Origin: a virus
Virus record (IMG/VR): IMGVR_UViG_3300037258_000268
Location: 1 to 50,539 of that record
Direction: 5' to 3' (one strand)
Length of the DNA stretch: 50,539 bases
This document shows, in pieces, positions 23,358 to 31,321 of the stretch. The translations under genes and the position numbers were made by a program. Positions within the stretch are counted from its first letter, which is position 1; every line of letters starts with the position of its first letter. The notes under the pieces were generated by a model. It searched no databases. It worked only from the letters and a program-made list of their open reading frames with translations, and was not told the DNA's origin.

Positions 23358-24629
23358 GTGGCCCTGAACCTCCAGGGCTTGTCGATGTCCCGCAAGCAGC
23401 TCGAGTCGGTGTACCGGGCTCAGCACGTGCCGCAGATCGCCTTGTGGTCGGGTGCGGTCGCCGCGGGGAAGACAGTCGCGAGCCTGCTGGCGTGGCTGAT
23501 CGCCATCGGGGACGCTCCCGAGACAGGCCTGATCATGATGGTCGGGCAGACGCTGCAGACGATCGAGCGGAACCTGATCGAGCCGCTGCAGGACGAGCGG
23601 CTGTTCGGTGAGCTCGCGAACGAGACGCACCACACGCCGGGCAGCAACACCGCGGTGATCCTCGGCAAGACGGTCCACCTGGTCGGCGCGTTCGACTCCC
23701 GCTCCGAACGGCGGATCCGCGGGGCGACCGTTGCCCTCGCGTACATCGACGAGGCGACGCTGGTCCCGCAGGCGTTCTGGATCATGATGCTCAGCCGGCT
23801 CCGCGTCCCCGGTGCCCGCCTGTTCGCGACAACGAACCCTGGTGCCCCCGCTCACTGGCTCCGCCGCGACTTCATCGTCCGCGCCGGCGCGGTCGGGATG
23901 CGGCACTGGCACTTCACCCTCGACGACAACCCGTACCTTGAGGCGTCGTTCGTAGAGCGGCTGAAAGCCCAGTACACCGGCCTGTTCTACAAGCGGTTCA
24001 TCGAAGGCCGCTGGATCGCCGCCGAGGGCGCGATCTACGACATGTGGGACCCGGACCGGCACGTCGTCGACGTCATCCCGCCGATCGTCCAGTGGACCGG
24101 CGTCGGCATCGACTACGGCACCAAGGCCCCATTCAGCGCCGAGCTCCTCGGCCTGGGCGTGAACGGCACCCTGTACCTGGTCGACGAGTGGCGGTGGGAC
24201 TCCAAGCAGCAGCACCGGCAGCTCACCGACGTCGAGTACTCCAAGCGGATCCGTGACTGGCTCAACCAGGTGAAGCTGCCCGCCTCCCAGCTGCGCGGCG
24301 TCGAACCGCAGTTCGTGATCGTCGACCCGTCCGCGGCAGGGTTCCGTACGCAGCTGCACCAGGACGGGCTCAGCCCGGTACTGGCGGACAACAGCGTCCT
24401 TGACGGGATCCGGCTCATGTCCTCTGTCCTGGGAGCGGGGAAGCTGCTGGTCTCCCGCCGCTGCCAGGGATTCATCGACGAGGTGGGCGGCTACTCGTGG
24501 GATGACCGTGCTGCGCTGCTCGGCGAGGACAAGCCCGTCAAGGCAGACGATCACTCGCTCGACGCGGCCCGCTACGTGCTGAAGACGACACGGCAGACGT
24601 GGCACTCGCACGTGCAGCTCGCCGCCTAG
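23358..24629 (+). CDS. terL: Terminase large subunit
   Basis: A 423-residue protein starting at GTG 23358. ATPase half: Walker A SGAVAAGKT (about residue 31) and Walker B ALAYIDEAT (about 129), then a TTNPG coupling motif. Nuclease half: acidic residues in GIDYG, IVDPSA and DDHSLDAARYV. This is the XtmB/Terminase_3 type that drives DNA into proheads and cuts it. Length is normal for the family. Confidence 0.93.
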   Translation: MALNLQGLSMSRKQLESVYRAQHVPQIALWSGAVAAGKTVASLLAWLIAIGDAPETGLIMMVGQTLQTIERNLIEPLQDERLFGELANETHHTPGSNTAVILGKTVHLVGAFDSRSERRIRGATVALAYIDEATLVPQAFWIMMLSRLRVPGARLFATTNPGAPAHWLRRDFIVRAGAVGMRHWHFTLDDNPYLEASFVERLKAQYTGLFYKRFIEGRWIAAEGAIYDMWDPDRHVVDVIPPIVQWTGVGIDYGTKAPFSAELLGLGVNGTLYLVDEWRWDSKQQHRQLTDVEYSKRIRDWLNQVKLPASQLRGVEPQFVIVDPSAAGFRTQLHQDGLSPVLADNSVLDGIRLMSSVLGAGKLLVSRRCQGFIDEVGGYSWDDRAALLGEDKPVKADDHSLDAARYVLKTTRQTWHSHVQLAA

Positions 24630-24634
24630 TTACC

Positions 24635-24657
24635 ACCCGGTAGCGATGCCGGGTTTC
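24635..24657 (+). terminator. Short hairpin after terminase
   Basis: ACCCGG and CCGGGT (6 bp) enclose an 8-nt loop and are followed by TTTC. This may attenuate transcription between terminase and downstream genes. Confidence 0.45.
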
Positions 24658-24690
24658 TGCAGGTCGCACCTATCCAGGAGGCTCCCCCTC

Positions 24691-25062
24691 ATGACGCCAA
24701 CCATTGGCCGCATCGTCCACTACAAGCTCAGCTCAGGCGACGTCGAGCAGATCAACCGCCGCCGCGAGGACTTCCACGCGTTCAACCGGGCGAACTACGC
24801 CCCGGGCGCCACCCCCGGCTACTTCCCCGGCAGGTCCGGGCACGTCGGCCACTTCGGCAACGAGGTGAGCGAGAGCGACGTCTACCCGGCTACCGTCGTC
24901 CGGGTCTTCAGCCCCGGAAGCACCACTGTCAACCTGCAGGTGCAGCTCGACGGCAACGACGCCTACTGGGCGACCTCGCGTCCCGAGGGCGATGGCCCGG
25001 GCCAGTGGTCGTGGCCGCCGCGCGTCGAGCACCAGGCCGGCGACCGCCCGGCGCGCTTCTGA
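24691..25062 (+). CDS. Hypothetical protein
   Basis: A 123-residue protein with ATG 24691 after CCAGGAGG. It begins with TPTIGRIVHYKLS and contains a beta-rich core (YPATVVRVFSPGSTTVNLQVQLDG, then YWATSRPEG) typical of small phage proteins with an SH3-like barrel. Its TGA shares a base with the next ATG. Function unknown. Confidence 0.65.
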   Translation: MTPTIGRIVHYKLSSGDVEQINRRREDFHAFNRANYAPGATPGYFPGRSGHVGHFGNEVSESDVYPATVVRVFSPGSTTVNLQVQLDGNDAYWATSRPEGDGPGQWSWPPRVEHQAGDRPARF

Positions 25063-25673
25063 TGAGCGGCCACGGCTGGGTGACACCCAACCCTGACGGG
25101 ACGAGAGCACGCTGCGGCGGGCCCGCGATCTGTGCTGAATGCGCCAGGGAACAGGGCACAGGCCCAGCGCGCATCGGTGCCCGTGTTGTCGCGGCAGCTG
25201 CCGCGCTCCTGCCGCTCGGCCTCAGCCTCGTCTTGCACGGAGACAGCTTCATCGTCACCGACAAGCCGGACGATCTCAGCGAGACCGCGTTCGTCTACAA
25301 GTCGATCGAGCAGGTCGAGGAGTTCATCGCAGACCACCGGCGCACCGGCGCCCCGAGGCCAGTCGAGCAGCGCAAGCCGCGCGTCGGCGACGACGTGCAC
25401 TACGTGTCCCACGGCAGCCCTGTCCTCGCCGACGGCACCCAGGTGCACACGAGTGCCTGCAGGGCGGCGAAGGTCACCAAGGCGTGGAGCGCTGACATGG
25501 TCAGCCTGTTCGTCATGAACCCGACCGGGACGTTCCACGACTCGAGTGTCCGCTACGACAGCGGCACATTCGCCGGGCCGGCCCGGGAGGCGCTTCCAGG
25601 TGCGCCGCTGCCGCTGATCACCTGTGACGACCTCACGTTCGAGGGCGGCACCTGGCACTGGATCTCCGCATGA
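25062..25673 (+). CDS. Hypothetical protein, two-part
   Basis: A 203-residue protein starting in a TGATG overlap. The first 30 residues have a zinc-like cluster (RCGGPAICAEC); the rest has a beta-rich C-terminal half (VGDDVHYVSHGSPVLADGTQVHTSACRAAKVTKAW). A basic linker in the middle may join two domains. No catalytic motif is recognised. Confidence 0.6.
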   Translation: MSGHGWVTPNPDGTRARCGGPAICAECAREQGTGPARIGARVVAAAAALLPLGLSLVLHGDSFIVTDKPDDLSETAFVYKSIEQVEEFIADHRRTGAPRPVEQRKPRVGDDVHYVSHGSPVLADGTQVHTSACRAAKVTKAWSADMVSLFVMNPTGTFHDSSVRYDSGTFAGPAREALPGAPLPLITCDDLTFEGGTWHWISA

Positions 25674-26017
25674 TCCGCGCCTTCGTCGCCAACGACCCGA
25701 TGAGCTTCGGTGTCCGCGTGGCTATCTTCAATCAGCGTGGCGACGGCGATTACCCGCGCGAGGTCCTCCGCATCGTCGGTGACGAGAGCGGTGTCCACCA
25801 CTTCCACTGGCAGGCGGTCTCGCCGCATGAGCTGGTCGAGCCGACGCTGCAGATCCCCGGCGACATGGCCCGGGCGCTGCTCGACGGCCTGACCCGCCAC
25901 TTCAGCGGCGCGGAGGATACCCGTGTGCTGCGCCAGGACTACGACGCAGAGCGCAAGCGGGTCGACAAGCTCACCGACGCGCTGATCGAGGCCGTACTCA
26001 AGCAAGGTGGCACCTGA
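25670..26017 (+). CDS. Hypothetical protein
   Basis: A 115-residue protein in an ATGA overlap. A beta-rich N-terminal half (SFGVRVAIFNQR, EVLRIVGDESGVHHFHWQAV) is followed by two C-terminal helices with heptad spacing (RQDYDAERKRVDKLTDALIEAVLK) that could dimerise. Unknown function, conserved order with packaging genes. Confidence 0.6.
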   Translation: MIRAFVANDPMSFGVRVAIFNQRGDGDYPREVLRIVGDESGVHHFHWQAVSPHELVEPTLQIPGDMARALLDGLTRHFSGAEDTRVLRQDYDAERKRVDKLTDALIEAVLKQGGT

Positions 26018-26151
26018 TGGCGTCGATGTGGCCGATCCTCGGCTACTGGCTCGACCTGCCGCCTGAGCGCCCGCAACCAGGCCAGGGCAAGCGCCGTGGT
26101 GTCACCCAGTCCCCGAAGCGGCCCAAGCGCCGCAACCGCCGGAAGCCCTGA
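26017..26151 (+). CDS. Very small basic protein
   Basis: A 44-residue protein bounded by TGATG overlaps on both sides, which is strong context support for so short a frame. It has a short hydrophobic start (MWPILGYWLDLP) and an extremely basic C-terminus (KRPKRRNRRKP). It may bind nucleic acid or act as a membrane-tethered basic peptide. Confidence 0.55.
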   Translation: MASMWPILGYWLDLPPERPQPGQGKRRGVTQSPKRPKRRNRRKP

Positions 26152-26714
26152 TGACCGAGGTCTACTACGACACGGAATTCCTCGAGGGCCACAGGACGAT
26201 CGACTTGATCTCGATCGGGCTGGTCCGAGAGGACGGCGCCGAGTATTACGCGGTCAACTCGGAAGCGAACTGGGCGGAGATCGGCAAGCACCGGTGGCTG
26301 TGCGAGAACGTGGTCCCGCACCTGCCGCTCGCCGGCAAGGGCATCAGCGAGACCCAGGAGAACGGCCGCGGGACGGCGAAGACGTGGAAGTTCGCAGTCG
26401 ACACGACCGATACCCGCGTCAAGCCGCACTGGGTGATCGCGAACGAGGTCCGGGAATTCATCCTGGGCGTTGAGGACCCGCGCCTGTGGGCCGACTGGGG
26501 TGCCTACGACCATGTGGTCCTGTGCTGGCTATGGGGCACCATGATGCAGCTCCCCGCGGGCATCCCGATGTGGACGCACGACCTCCGCCAGGAGATCGAG
26601 CGCGCAGGCAACCCGGTCATCCCGCCGCTTGGCGGCCTGGCCGCGCACCATGCGCTCGGCGACGCACGCGAGGTCGCGTGGCGGCTCAACTGGCTCCGTG
26701 AGCACCAGGAGTAG
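26151..26714 (+). CDS. Rv2179c-like 3'-5' exoribonuclease (DEDDh)
   Basis: A 187-residue protein with YYDTEF (DxE) at the N-terminus, the IDLISIGLV strand, a central acidic WADWGAYD, and HHALGDAREV (HxAxxD) near the C-terminus. The DTEF and HxAxxDA combination matches the Rv2179c-like exoribonuclease family common in actinobacteria and actinophages. RNA 3' trimming is expected. It is the second DEDDh nuclease in the window, distinct from the DnaQ-like one. Confidence 0.8.
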   Translation: MTEVYYDTEFLEGHRTIDLISIGLVREDGAEYYAVNSEANWAEIGKHRWLCENVVPHLPLAGKGISETQENGRGTAKTWKFAVDTTDTRVKPHWVIANEVREFILGVEDPRLWADWGAYDHVVLCWLWGTMMQLPAGIPMWTHDLRQEIERAGNPVIPPLGGLAAHHALGDAREVAWRLNWLREHQE

Positions 26715-26717
26715 CCC

Positions 26718-27233
26718 GTGGCCGCCGCGATCGTGCTGGTGGTCGTCCTGTCGCTCGCCGGCCATGTCCTGCTCGCAGCGGGCCGCGCCCAGAACAAGCC
26801 GCAGCTGACCGCAGGTGACACCGAGCACGGCGTCTGGTGCGAGCCGTGCAACGCCCCGGTCGCCGTCCGGGTGCCGCTGCGCTACGGCGACAGCATCACC
26901 GTCGCGGGATGGCTGACGGTGTGTGCCTCGTGCGGTACCCGCCACATGCCGGCCGTGCCCGTCGCCATGCTCACCCGTCCCGGCTGGCGTCGGCCGAGGC
27001 CGTGGCTCGCGCTGCTGTGGCACCTTCACCGGCGTGACAGCGCACGCCGCGGCCGCACACCTGTGGCCTGTGCGATGCCCGGCTGCGAGCGGCCGGGCTG
27101 GTGGGAGTGCGCCTGGTACGAGGCGGTCGACGACGGCCGGATCCGGTGGATGTTCTGCTCTGCCAGGCACCGCCGTGAATGGCTCCAGTCGAGGCACGCG
27201 GCAGTTCCGGACCTGATGTTCACGAGGGGATGA
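26718..27233 (+). CDS. Membrane-anchored zinc-type protein
   Basis: A 171-residue protein starting at GTG 26718, with AGGAG at the end of the previous gene. One N-terminal membrane helix (AAAIVLVVVLSLAGHVLLA) is followed by WCEPCNAPV...CASCG and later CAMPGCERPGWWEC...CSARH, giving two four-cysteine sites. Unknown function; the pattern of membrane helix plus zinc sites repeats elsewhere in this element. Confidence 0.65.
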   Translation: MAAAIVLVVVLSLAGHVLLAAGRAQNKPQLTAGDTEHGVWCEPCNAPVAVRVPLRYGDSITVAGWLTVCASCGTRHMPAVPVAMLTRPGWRRPRPWLALLWHLHRRDSARRGRTPVACAMPGCERPGWWECAWYEAVDDGRIRWMFCSARHRREWLQSRHAAVPDLMFTRG

Positions 27234-27243
27234 CCAGCCCCTC

Positions 27244-29055
27244 ATGAGCATGATGTCCGGCACGAACGCGAGCGCCTACCTCGGCGTGCCGCCTGTCGGG
27301 CAGACAGGCCTGCCCTACTACACCGACAGCCGCATGAGCAACGAGCTGCCAGTCGAGGGAAACGCACCGTGGCCGCCGCCCCGCTTCAACCCGATCATGT
27401 TCGACTACCGGGTGTGGGATGCCTGGTGGCGCGGCGACCCCGATGCGCTCATGCGCGCCTACTACTCGATCGGCGCGAACTCGAGCATCGGCCGCCAGTA
27501 CTTCGCCACCACCGGCGAGGCAGGCATCAGCGCGGTCCGCCCGGGCCAGTACCGCGGCGGCCTGATCGGCTCGATCCGCCGCTACTTCTGGGGCCAGCCG
27601 ACACCACCCGGTGAGAAGCGCACCAACTACCACCTCCCGCTCCCCGCCGACCTGGCAACCGCCAGCTCGGCGCTGCTGTTCGCGCAGCCGCCGAGCCTCA
27701 CCTACGACGGCGACACCACGGTGCAGGACTGGCTGAACACCGCCGTCGACGACGGGATGCACGCCAAGCTCCTCGAGGCAGCGGAGATGTGCGCGGCGTT
27801 CGGCGGCGTCTACCTGCGTGCCGTGTGGGACACCGACGTGTCCGACAAGGCGTGGATCGACCTGGTAGGACCCGACGCGGCGGTACCGGAGTTCCGCTAC
27901 GACAGGCTCACCGCGGTCACGTTCTGGTCGGTGATCCAGGACACCGGTTCGACGGTGATCCGTCACCTTGAGAAGCACATCCCGCACGACAACGTGATCC
28001 TCCACGCGGTGTACGAGGGCAAGCAGGACAAGATCGGCCGGCGTGTCGACCTCAAGGCGTTCCCGGAGACCAGGCCGTTCGCGGCGGTCGCCGCCGACGG
28101 CGTGATCCGGCTCCCTGACCAGCCGAAAGACGCCAGCACGGTTGTGTACATCCCGAACCTGCGCCCCAACCGGGTGTGGCGTGACCTCGGCCCGATGGCC
28201 GCCCCGCTGGGACGGTCGGACTTCTCCGGTCTCGAAACCAGCTTCGACGGCCTCGACGAGGCTTTCTCCAGCTGGATGCGGGACATCCGCCTCGGCAAGG
28301 CCCGGCTCATCGTCCCCCACTCCTACCTTGACTCGGTTGGCCGCGGCAAGGGCGCGGTGTTCGAGCCTGAGCGTGAGGTGTACTCGCCGGTCAACATGCT
28401 GGTCAACGGCGAGTCCGGCAAGGGAACCGGCATCCTGCCGCAGCAGTTCGACATCCGCTGGCAAGCCCACCAGCAGACGGTCAACTCGATCATCGAGATG
28501 ACCGTCAACGAGGCCGGGTACGCCGGGCAGACCCTCGGCCTGCAAGGTGACATCGCCCAGACCGCTACTGAGGTCGTCGCCCGTGAGCGCAAGAGCCTGA
28601 CCACCAGGGCAAGGAAGATCCTCTACTGGCGTCCCGCCATCGCGGACATCCTCTACGGGCTCATGACCGTCAACCAGGTCGTCTACAAGTCGCCGATCTC
28701 CGCGGTGCGGCCCGACCTTGAGTTCCCCGACGTCGTGCTGCCCGACGCGCTCGAGCTGGCGCAGACCGTCGCGGCGCTCCGCGGCGCCGAGGCGATCTCG
28801 ATTGAGACCGCAGTCGCGACAGCGCACCCCGACTGGGACACCACCCAGGTCGCCCAGGAAGTCAGCCGGATCTACGCGGAGATCTCCCTCGACGCGCTGT
28901 CCCGTGCGCGGGTTTCGCTCGGCGGCATGCCGACGGAGACTCTCGGCCAGGAGCTGGCGGAGATCCCGAAGGCGGTCAGCGAAACCGACCTGACCAGTCA
29001 GGTCGAGCAGGTCGCGTCGGCGACGACGGACGCCAGCGGCGCCGAAGTGGACTAG
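27244..29055 (+). CDS. Portal protein
   Basis: A 603-residue protein of SPP1-like portal size and position (after terminase, before MuF). Portal-like features include an N-terminal YYSIGANSS region, LPLPADLATASSALLFAQPP, the helical stem region around DLGPMAAPLGRSDFSGLETSFDGLDEAFSSW, and a C-terminal helix pair with acidic tail. It should form the dodecameric ring at one capsid vertex through which DNA moves. Confidence 0.85.
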   Translation: MSMMSGTNASAYLGVPPVGQTGLPYYTDSRMSNELPVEGNAPWPPPRFNPIMFDYRVWDAWWRGDPDALMRAYYSIGANSSIGRQYFATTGEAGISAVRPGQYRGGLIGSIRRYFWGQPTPPGEKRTNYHLPLPADLATASSALLFAQPPSLTYDGDTTVQDWLNTAVDDGMHAKLLEAAEMCAAFGGVYLRAVWDTDVSDKAWIDLVGPDAAVPEFRYDRLTAVTFWSVIQDTGSTVIRHLEKHIPHDNVILHAVYEGKQDKIGRRVDLKAFPETRPFAAVAADGVIRLPDQPKDASTVVYIPNLRPNRVWRDLGPMAAPLGRSDFSGLETSFDGLDEAFSSWMRDIRLGKARLIVPHSYLDSVGRGKGAVFEPEREVYSPVNMLVNGESGKGTGILPQQFDIRWQAHQQTVNSIIEMTVNEAGYAGQTLGLQGDIAQTATEVVARERKSLTTRARKILYWRPAIADILYGLMTVNQVVYKSPISAVRPDLEFPDVVLPDALELAQTVAALRGAEAISIETAVATAHPDWDTTQVAQEVSRIYAEISLDALSRARVSLGGMPTETLGQELAEIPKAVSETDLTSQVEQVASATTDASGAEVD

Positions 29056-29065
29056 GGAGGCTCCT

Positions 29066-29341
29066 GTGGCGGGCAAGAGCGGCGGCAAGAAGGTCATCAA
29101 GCCGAAGCCGGGCAGCGGGCAGAAGGCCGTCTCGTTCCAGCAGGGCGGCCTGCACCAGTCGCTCGGTGTTCCGGCCGGCCAGCCGATCCCCGCGGCGAAG
29201 ATGCAGGCTGCGCTCAGCGGCAAGAAGGGCCCGAAGGCCAAGGCGCAGGCGAATTTCGCGGTCAACGTCCTCGGCATGAAGAAGCCCTCCGGGGCGGCGA
29301 AGCCCGTTGCGGGCAAGAAGGGAGCCAGCCGTGGCAAGTAG
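29066..29341 (+). CDS. Lys/Gly-rich small protein
   Basis: A 91-residue protein starting at GTG 29066. It is strongly basic with repeated GKK and KPK units (AGKSGGKKVIKPKPG, LSGKKGPKAKAQ, PVAGKKGASRGK) and no hydrophobic core. It may be a disordered DNA-binding peptide. It overlaps the next gene by 11 nt. Confidence 0.55.
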   Translation: MAGKSGGKKVIKPKPGSGQKAVSFQQGGLHQSLGVPAGQPIPAAKMQAALSGKKGPKAKAQANFAVNVLGMKKPSGAAKPVAGKKGASRGK

Positions 29342-29558
29342 CGGAGGCCTCACCCCGACGTCAGCGCAGCGGTCCGCCCCGGCCGCACCCGACTCCACCA
29401 GGACCGCGCAGCACAAGCTGCCGACCTCGGGGGCCGGGCCGCTCACCATGACGAAGCGGACCGCGTCGACCGGACTCAGCGGCCCTGGCGGTACCGCGAC
29501 CCTGTCCGGGCCGGCGCTTCGCGGTGCCACCGCGGCGGACGCTCACCCGTGCCCGTGA
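29331..29558 (+). CDS. Small disordered protein
   Basis: A 75-residue Ser/Thr/Ala/Gly-rich protein starting at GTG 29331 with GAAGGGAG upstream. No motif. Tight overlaps with both neighbours support translation. Confidence 0.45.
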   Translation: MASSGGLTPTSAQRSAPAAPDSTRTAQHKLPTSGAGPLTMTKRTASTGLSGPGGTATLSGPALRGATAADAHPCP

Positions 29559-29845
29559 CCAGTGCGCCAGGGCCGGCGTCTTCGCCGCCGTCTTCCCCGG
29601 CGCCTGCGCCGCTGCCGCCTGAGCCGCCGCGGCCGATGCACACGACATCAGCGTTCAGCGGTGCGCAGATCACGCCGACCGGTGCCTTCCACCCGCACCA
29701 GGCCGGCGGTGTGGTCACCACGACGGTCGGCACCAACCCGGACGCCCCTGCTGACCGGCAGGCCGCACCGGACATCTCCCCGACCGTCCCGTACACCGGG
29801 GACTCGCCGACCGGCTACGACCCCTACACGATGGGCACTTTCTGA
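29549..29845 (+). CDS. Pro/Thr-rich hypothetical protein
   Basis: A 98-residue protein starting at GTG 29549 (or GTG 29555, in a GTGA overlap). The first third is Pro/Ser-rich; the last part has DISPTVPYTGDSPTGYDPYT and ends GTF. Perhaps a linker or a small virion protein. Its TGA shares a base with the next ATG. Confidence 0.5.
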   Translation: MPVTSAPGPASSPPSSPAPAPLPPEPPRPMHTTSAFSGAQITPTGAFHPHQAGGVVTTTVGTNPDAPADRQAAPDISPTVPYTGDSPTGYDPYTMGTF

Positions 29846-29976
29846 TGCACTGGCTTCGCGCCCTGCTGGACAGGTGGCGCGACGCGGCGGGCATCCGGAG
29901 CGCACGCGCGTTCCATCACGCTATGGGCCACTCCTGCTCGTTCTGCACGTACGACAAGTCACGAAGGGAACCGTGA
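29845..29976 (+). CDS. Tiny CxxC protein
   Basis: A 43-residue protein between two TGATG overlaps. It is helical, with basic and aromatic character (HWLRALLDRWRDAAG), then HSCSFCTYDKSRR with a single CxxC. Possibly a metal-binding peptide; the double overlap is the main support. Confidence 0.5.
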   Translation: MHWLRALLDRWRDAAGIRSARAFHHAMGHSCSFCTYDKSRREP

Positions 29977-30158
29977 TGGCCGCCAAGAGGATGCCGCCAG
30001 CCGGCCGTCCGCACCGCACTCCCGGTGCTGTCCAGCCGCCAAGGCGCACTGGCGTGCTTCCGGAGGGGACCGCGCTGCAGCTCGCCACGCGGGTGTACCC
30101 GTCTAAGCCCCAGCCGGACGGTTCGGCGCCGGCACCTCAGGGCGGCTCTGGGTCATGA
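29976..30158 (+). CDS. Small basic/proline-rich protein
   Basis: A 60-residue protein starting at ATG 29976 in a TGATG overlap. It is rich in Arg, Pro and Gly, with no structured core. A longer in-frame frame to 29562 exists but runs through two other genes and is rejected. Confidence 0.45.
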   Translation: MAAKRMPPAGRPHRTPGAVQPPRRTGVLPEGTALQLATRVYPSKPQPDGSAPAPQGGSGS

Positions 30159-30424
30159 CGGCTGGATATGCCGGGGACGCGTTCACTGCGATCGATGACC
30201 TCACAAAGGCGGAGTGGCGGCTAGCCAGGGCGTGCGAGGAAGCATGCTACGCGGCGACCGGGGCCATGGTGGCGGCCGAGGGCGAGTACGCCGAGGTCAT
30301 GGTGGCGCTCCCCGCCGGTGACCCGGAACCCGGTGCCTGGGTCTGTGCTCGCTGCGAGCGCGGCCAGTGCGGGCGGTGCGCGGATCCGGACTGCACCTGC
30401 TGCAACGGGAACCCGGATGGCTGA
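30155..30424 (+). CDS. Cysteine-rich small protein
   Basis: An 89-residue protein in an ATGA overlap. The helical N-terminal two thirds (DDLTKAEWRLARACEEACYAATG) are followed by a C-terminal cluster CARCERGQCGRCADPDCTCC, with at least seven cysteines, enough for two zinc ions. Unknown role. Confidence 0.6.
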   Translation: MTAGYAGDAFTAIDDLTKAEWRLARACEEACYAATGAMVAAEGEYAEVMVALPAGDPEPGAWVCARCERGQCGRCADPDCTCCNGNPDG

Positions 30425-30653
30425 CGAGTCCGACCCCAAGCGCGACGCGATCCATGAGGCCATCCAGCAGAATGCACGCACCGCGGAAGACGGCGCGGTC
30501 CTCACGGGGTGGGTCCTGATCGCGGAGTGGATGGACGAGGACGGCGAACGGTGGCTGTCCAAGGGGCACGCAGCCCACACGGCCCACTGGAGCGCCAAGG
30601 GCATGCTGCACGAGGCGCTGTTCGGCGAGTGGCCCGATCCGCCTGATTCCTAG
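30417..30653 (+). CDS. Hypothetical protein
   Basis: A 78-residue protein at ATG 30417 overlapping the previous gene by 8 nt. It is acidic with a Trp/His-rich centre (LTGWVLIAEWMDEDGERWLSKGHAAHTAHW), similar in style to short conserved Streptomyces phage proteins. Ends just before a strong terminator. Confidence 0.6.
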   Translation: MADESDPKRDAIHEAIQQNARTAEDGAVLTGWVLIAEWMDEDGERWLSKGHAAHTAHWSAKGMLHEALFGEWPDPPDS

Positions 30654-30656
30654 ACT

Positions 30657-30695
30657 CCCGGGCGGCTGCTGGTGGGGGAGCCACAGCCGCCCGGG
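30657..30695 (+). terminator. Strong hairpin terminator
   Basis: A perfect 12-bp stem (CCCGGGCGGCTG with CAGCCGCCCGGG) and a 15-nt loop directly after the stop at 30653. It ends the run of small genes that follows the portal. Confidence 0.6.
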
Positions 30696-30710
30696 CCCAA
30701 ACGCCCGCGT

Positions 30711-30783
30711 GCACGTCTAGCCCGGCTAGTAACCGGGGACCGTGAGGTACGGAGCGTGCGGGGTTCGAGTCCCCGGACGTGCA
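30711..30783 (+). tRNA. Degenerate tRNA-like element
   Basis: The 73-nt span has a perfect 7-bp acceptor stem (GCACGTC with GACGTGC) and T8-A9. It also has a perfect T arm (CGGGG, loop TTCGAGT, CCCCG) exactly adjoining the acceptor strand. The D arm is only partly paired. The anticodon arm has at most a 3-bp CCG/CGG stem with loop TGAGGTA, lacking U33. No CCA is encoded. It is either a decaying tRNA or a tRNA mimic. Confidence 0.3.
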
Positions 30784-30804
30784 CGCGGCCAGAGTAATCA
30801 GGCG

Positions 30805-31020
30805 GTGACCTTGGCGCCCTACGTCGTGCTGATAGCCCCTGGCGAGCCGGAGACCGGCCTGTGGTGCAACGCGTGCCTGCTCCCGTCCGCTGTCCGCGTT
30901 CCGCTGATCATGATCACGGAGTCCGGCGCCAGCGACACCGCGTTGTCGCCCGTGGAGCTGTGCACGGAGTGCGGCAAGCAGGAACTGACCAGGAGGACCG
31001 CCGATGATCCCGGTCGCTGA
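30805..31020 (+). CDS. Small two-CxxC protein
   Basis: A 71-residue protein starting at GTG 30805, clear of the tRNA-like element. It has WCNAC, then CTECGKQ about 40 residues later, a likely zinc ribbon around a beta hairpin (VRVPLIMITESG). It resembles the N-terminal domain of the membrane zinc protein at 26718 (WCEPCNAPVAVRVPL). It overlaps the next gene by 17 nt. Confidence 0.6.
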   Translation: MTLAPYVVLIAPGEPETGLWCNACLLPSAVRVPLIMITESGASDTALSPVELCTECGKQELTRRTADDPGR

Positions 31021-31321
31021 GCGTGTCCTCATGCAGGTGTGGTGGACCGATGCGACCAACGTCGCCGGCGGCTGGCACGACGACGAGGACCTGGCCGACT
31101 TCGCCACCAACGGCGCATGGGAGGCGAGCAACACGGGGTGGCTCGTCTGGGAAGACGACGTCTGCCTGGTGCTCTCCGGGCGGATGACGGACGACGGGAA
31201 GAACGTCGGCCTGATCGAGCGCGTCCCGAAACGAGCCGTTACCCGCATGAGCCGGTTCGACGTTCAGGGGAGCGATGGCGGCTCAGTGGCCGACTCGCGC
31301 CGAACTAAGGTCGACCCGTGA
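31004..31321 (+). CDS. Hypothetical protein
   Basis: A 105-residue protein with ATG 31004 behind CAGGAGGACC. It is beta-rich with paired Trp segments (VWWTDATNVAGGWHDDED, TGWLVWEDDVCLVLSG). Its tail overlaps, in another frame, a 22-bp copy of the start of the MuF gene (31275-31296), so its present C-terminus may be secondary. Confidence 0.6.
   Translation: MIPVAERVLMQVWWTDATNVAGGWHDDEDLADFATNGAWEASNTGWLVWEDDVCLVLSGRMTDDGKNVGLIERVPKRAVTRMSRFDVQGSDGGSVADSRRTKVDP

Noticed and set aside
23262-24611. 449-codon minus-strand frame opposite the large terminase
   Set aside because: The plus strand has all terminase motifs; the reverse frame is a composition artefact.
27220-29337. 705-codon open frame on the minus strand opposite the portal gene
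   Set aside because: It mirrors the portal gene and has the Arg/Asp/Val/Gly bias of antisense GC-rich frames, with no motif.
29562-30158. 198-codon frame as one long gene
   Set aside because: Its first two thirds run out of frame through two genes joined by start/stop overlaps; only the part from ATG 29976 is kept.
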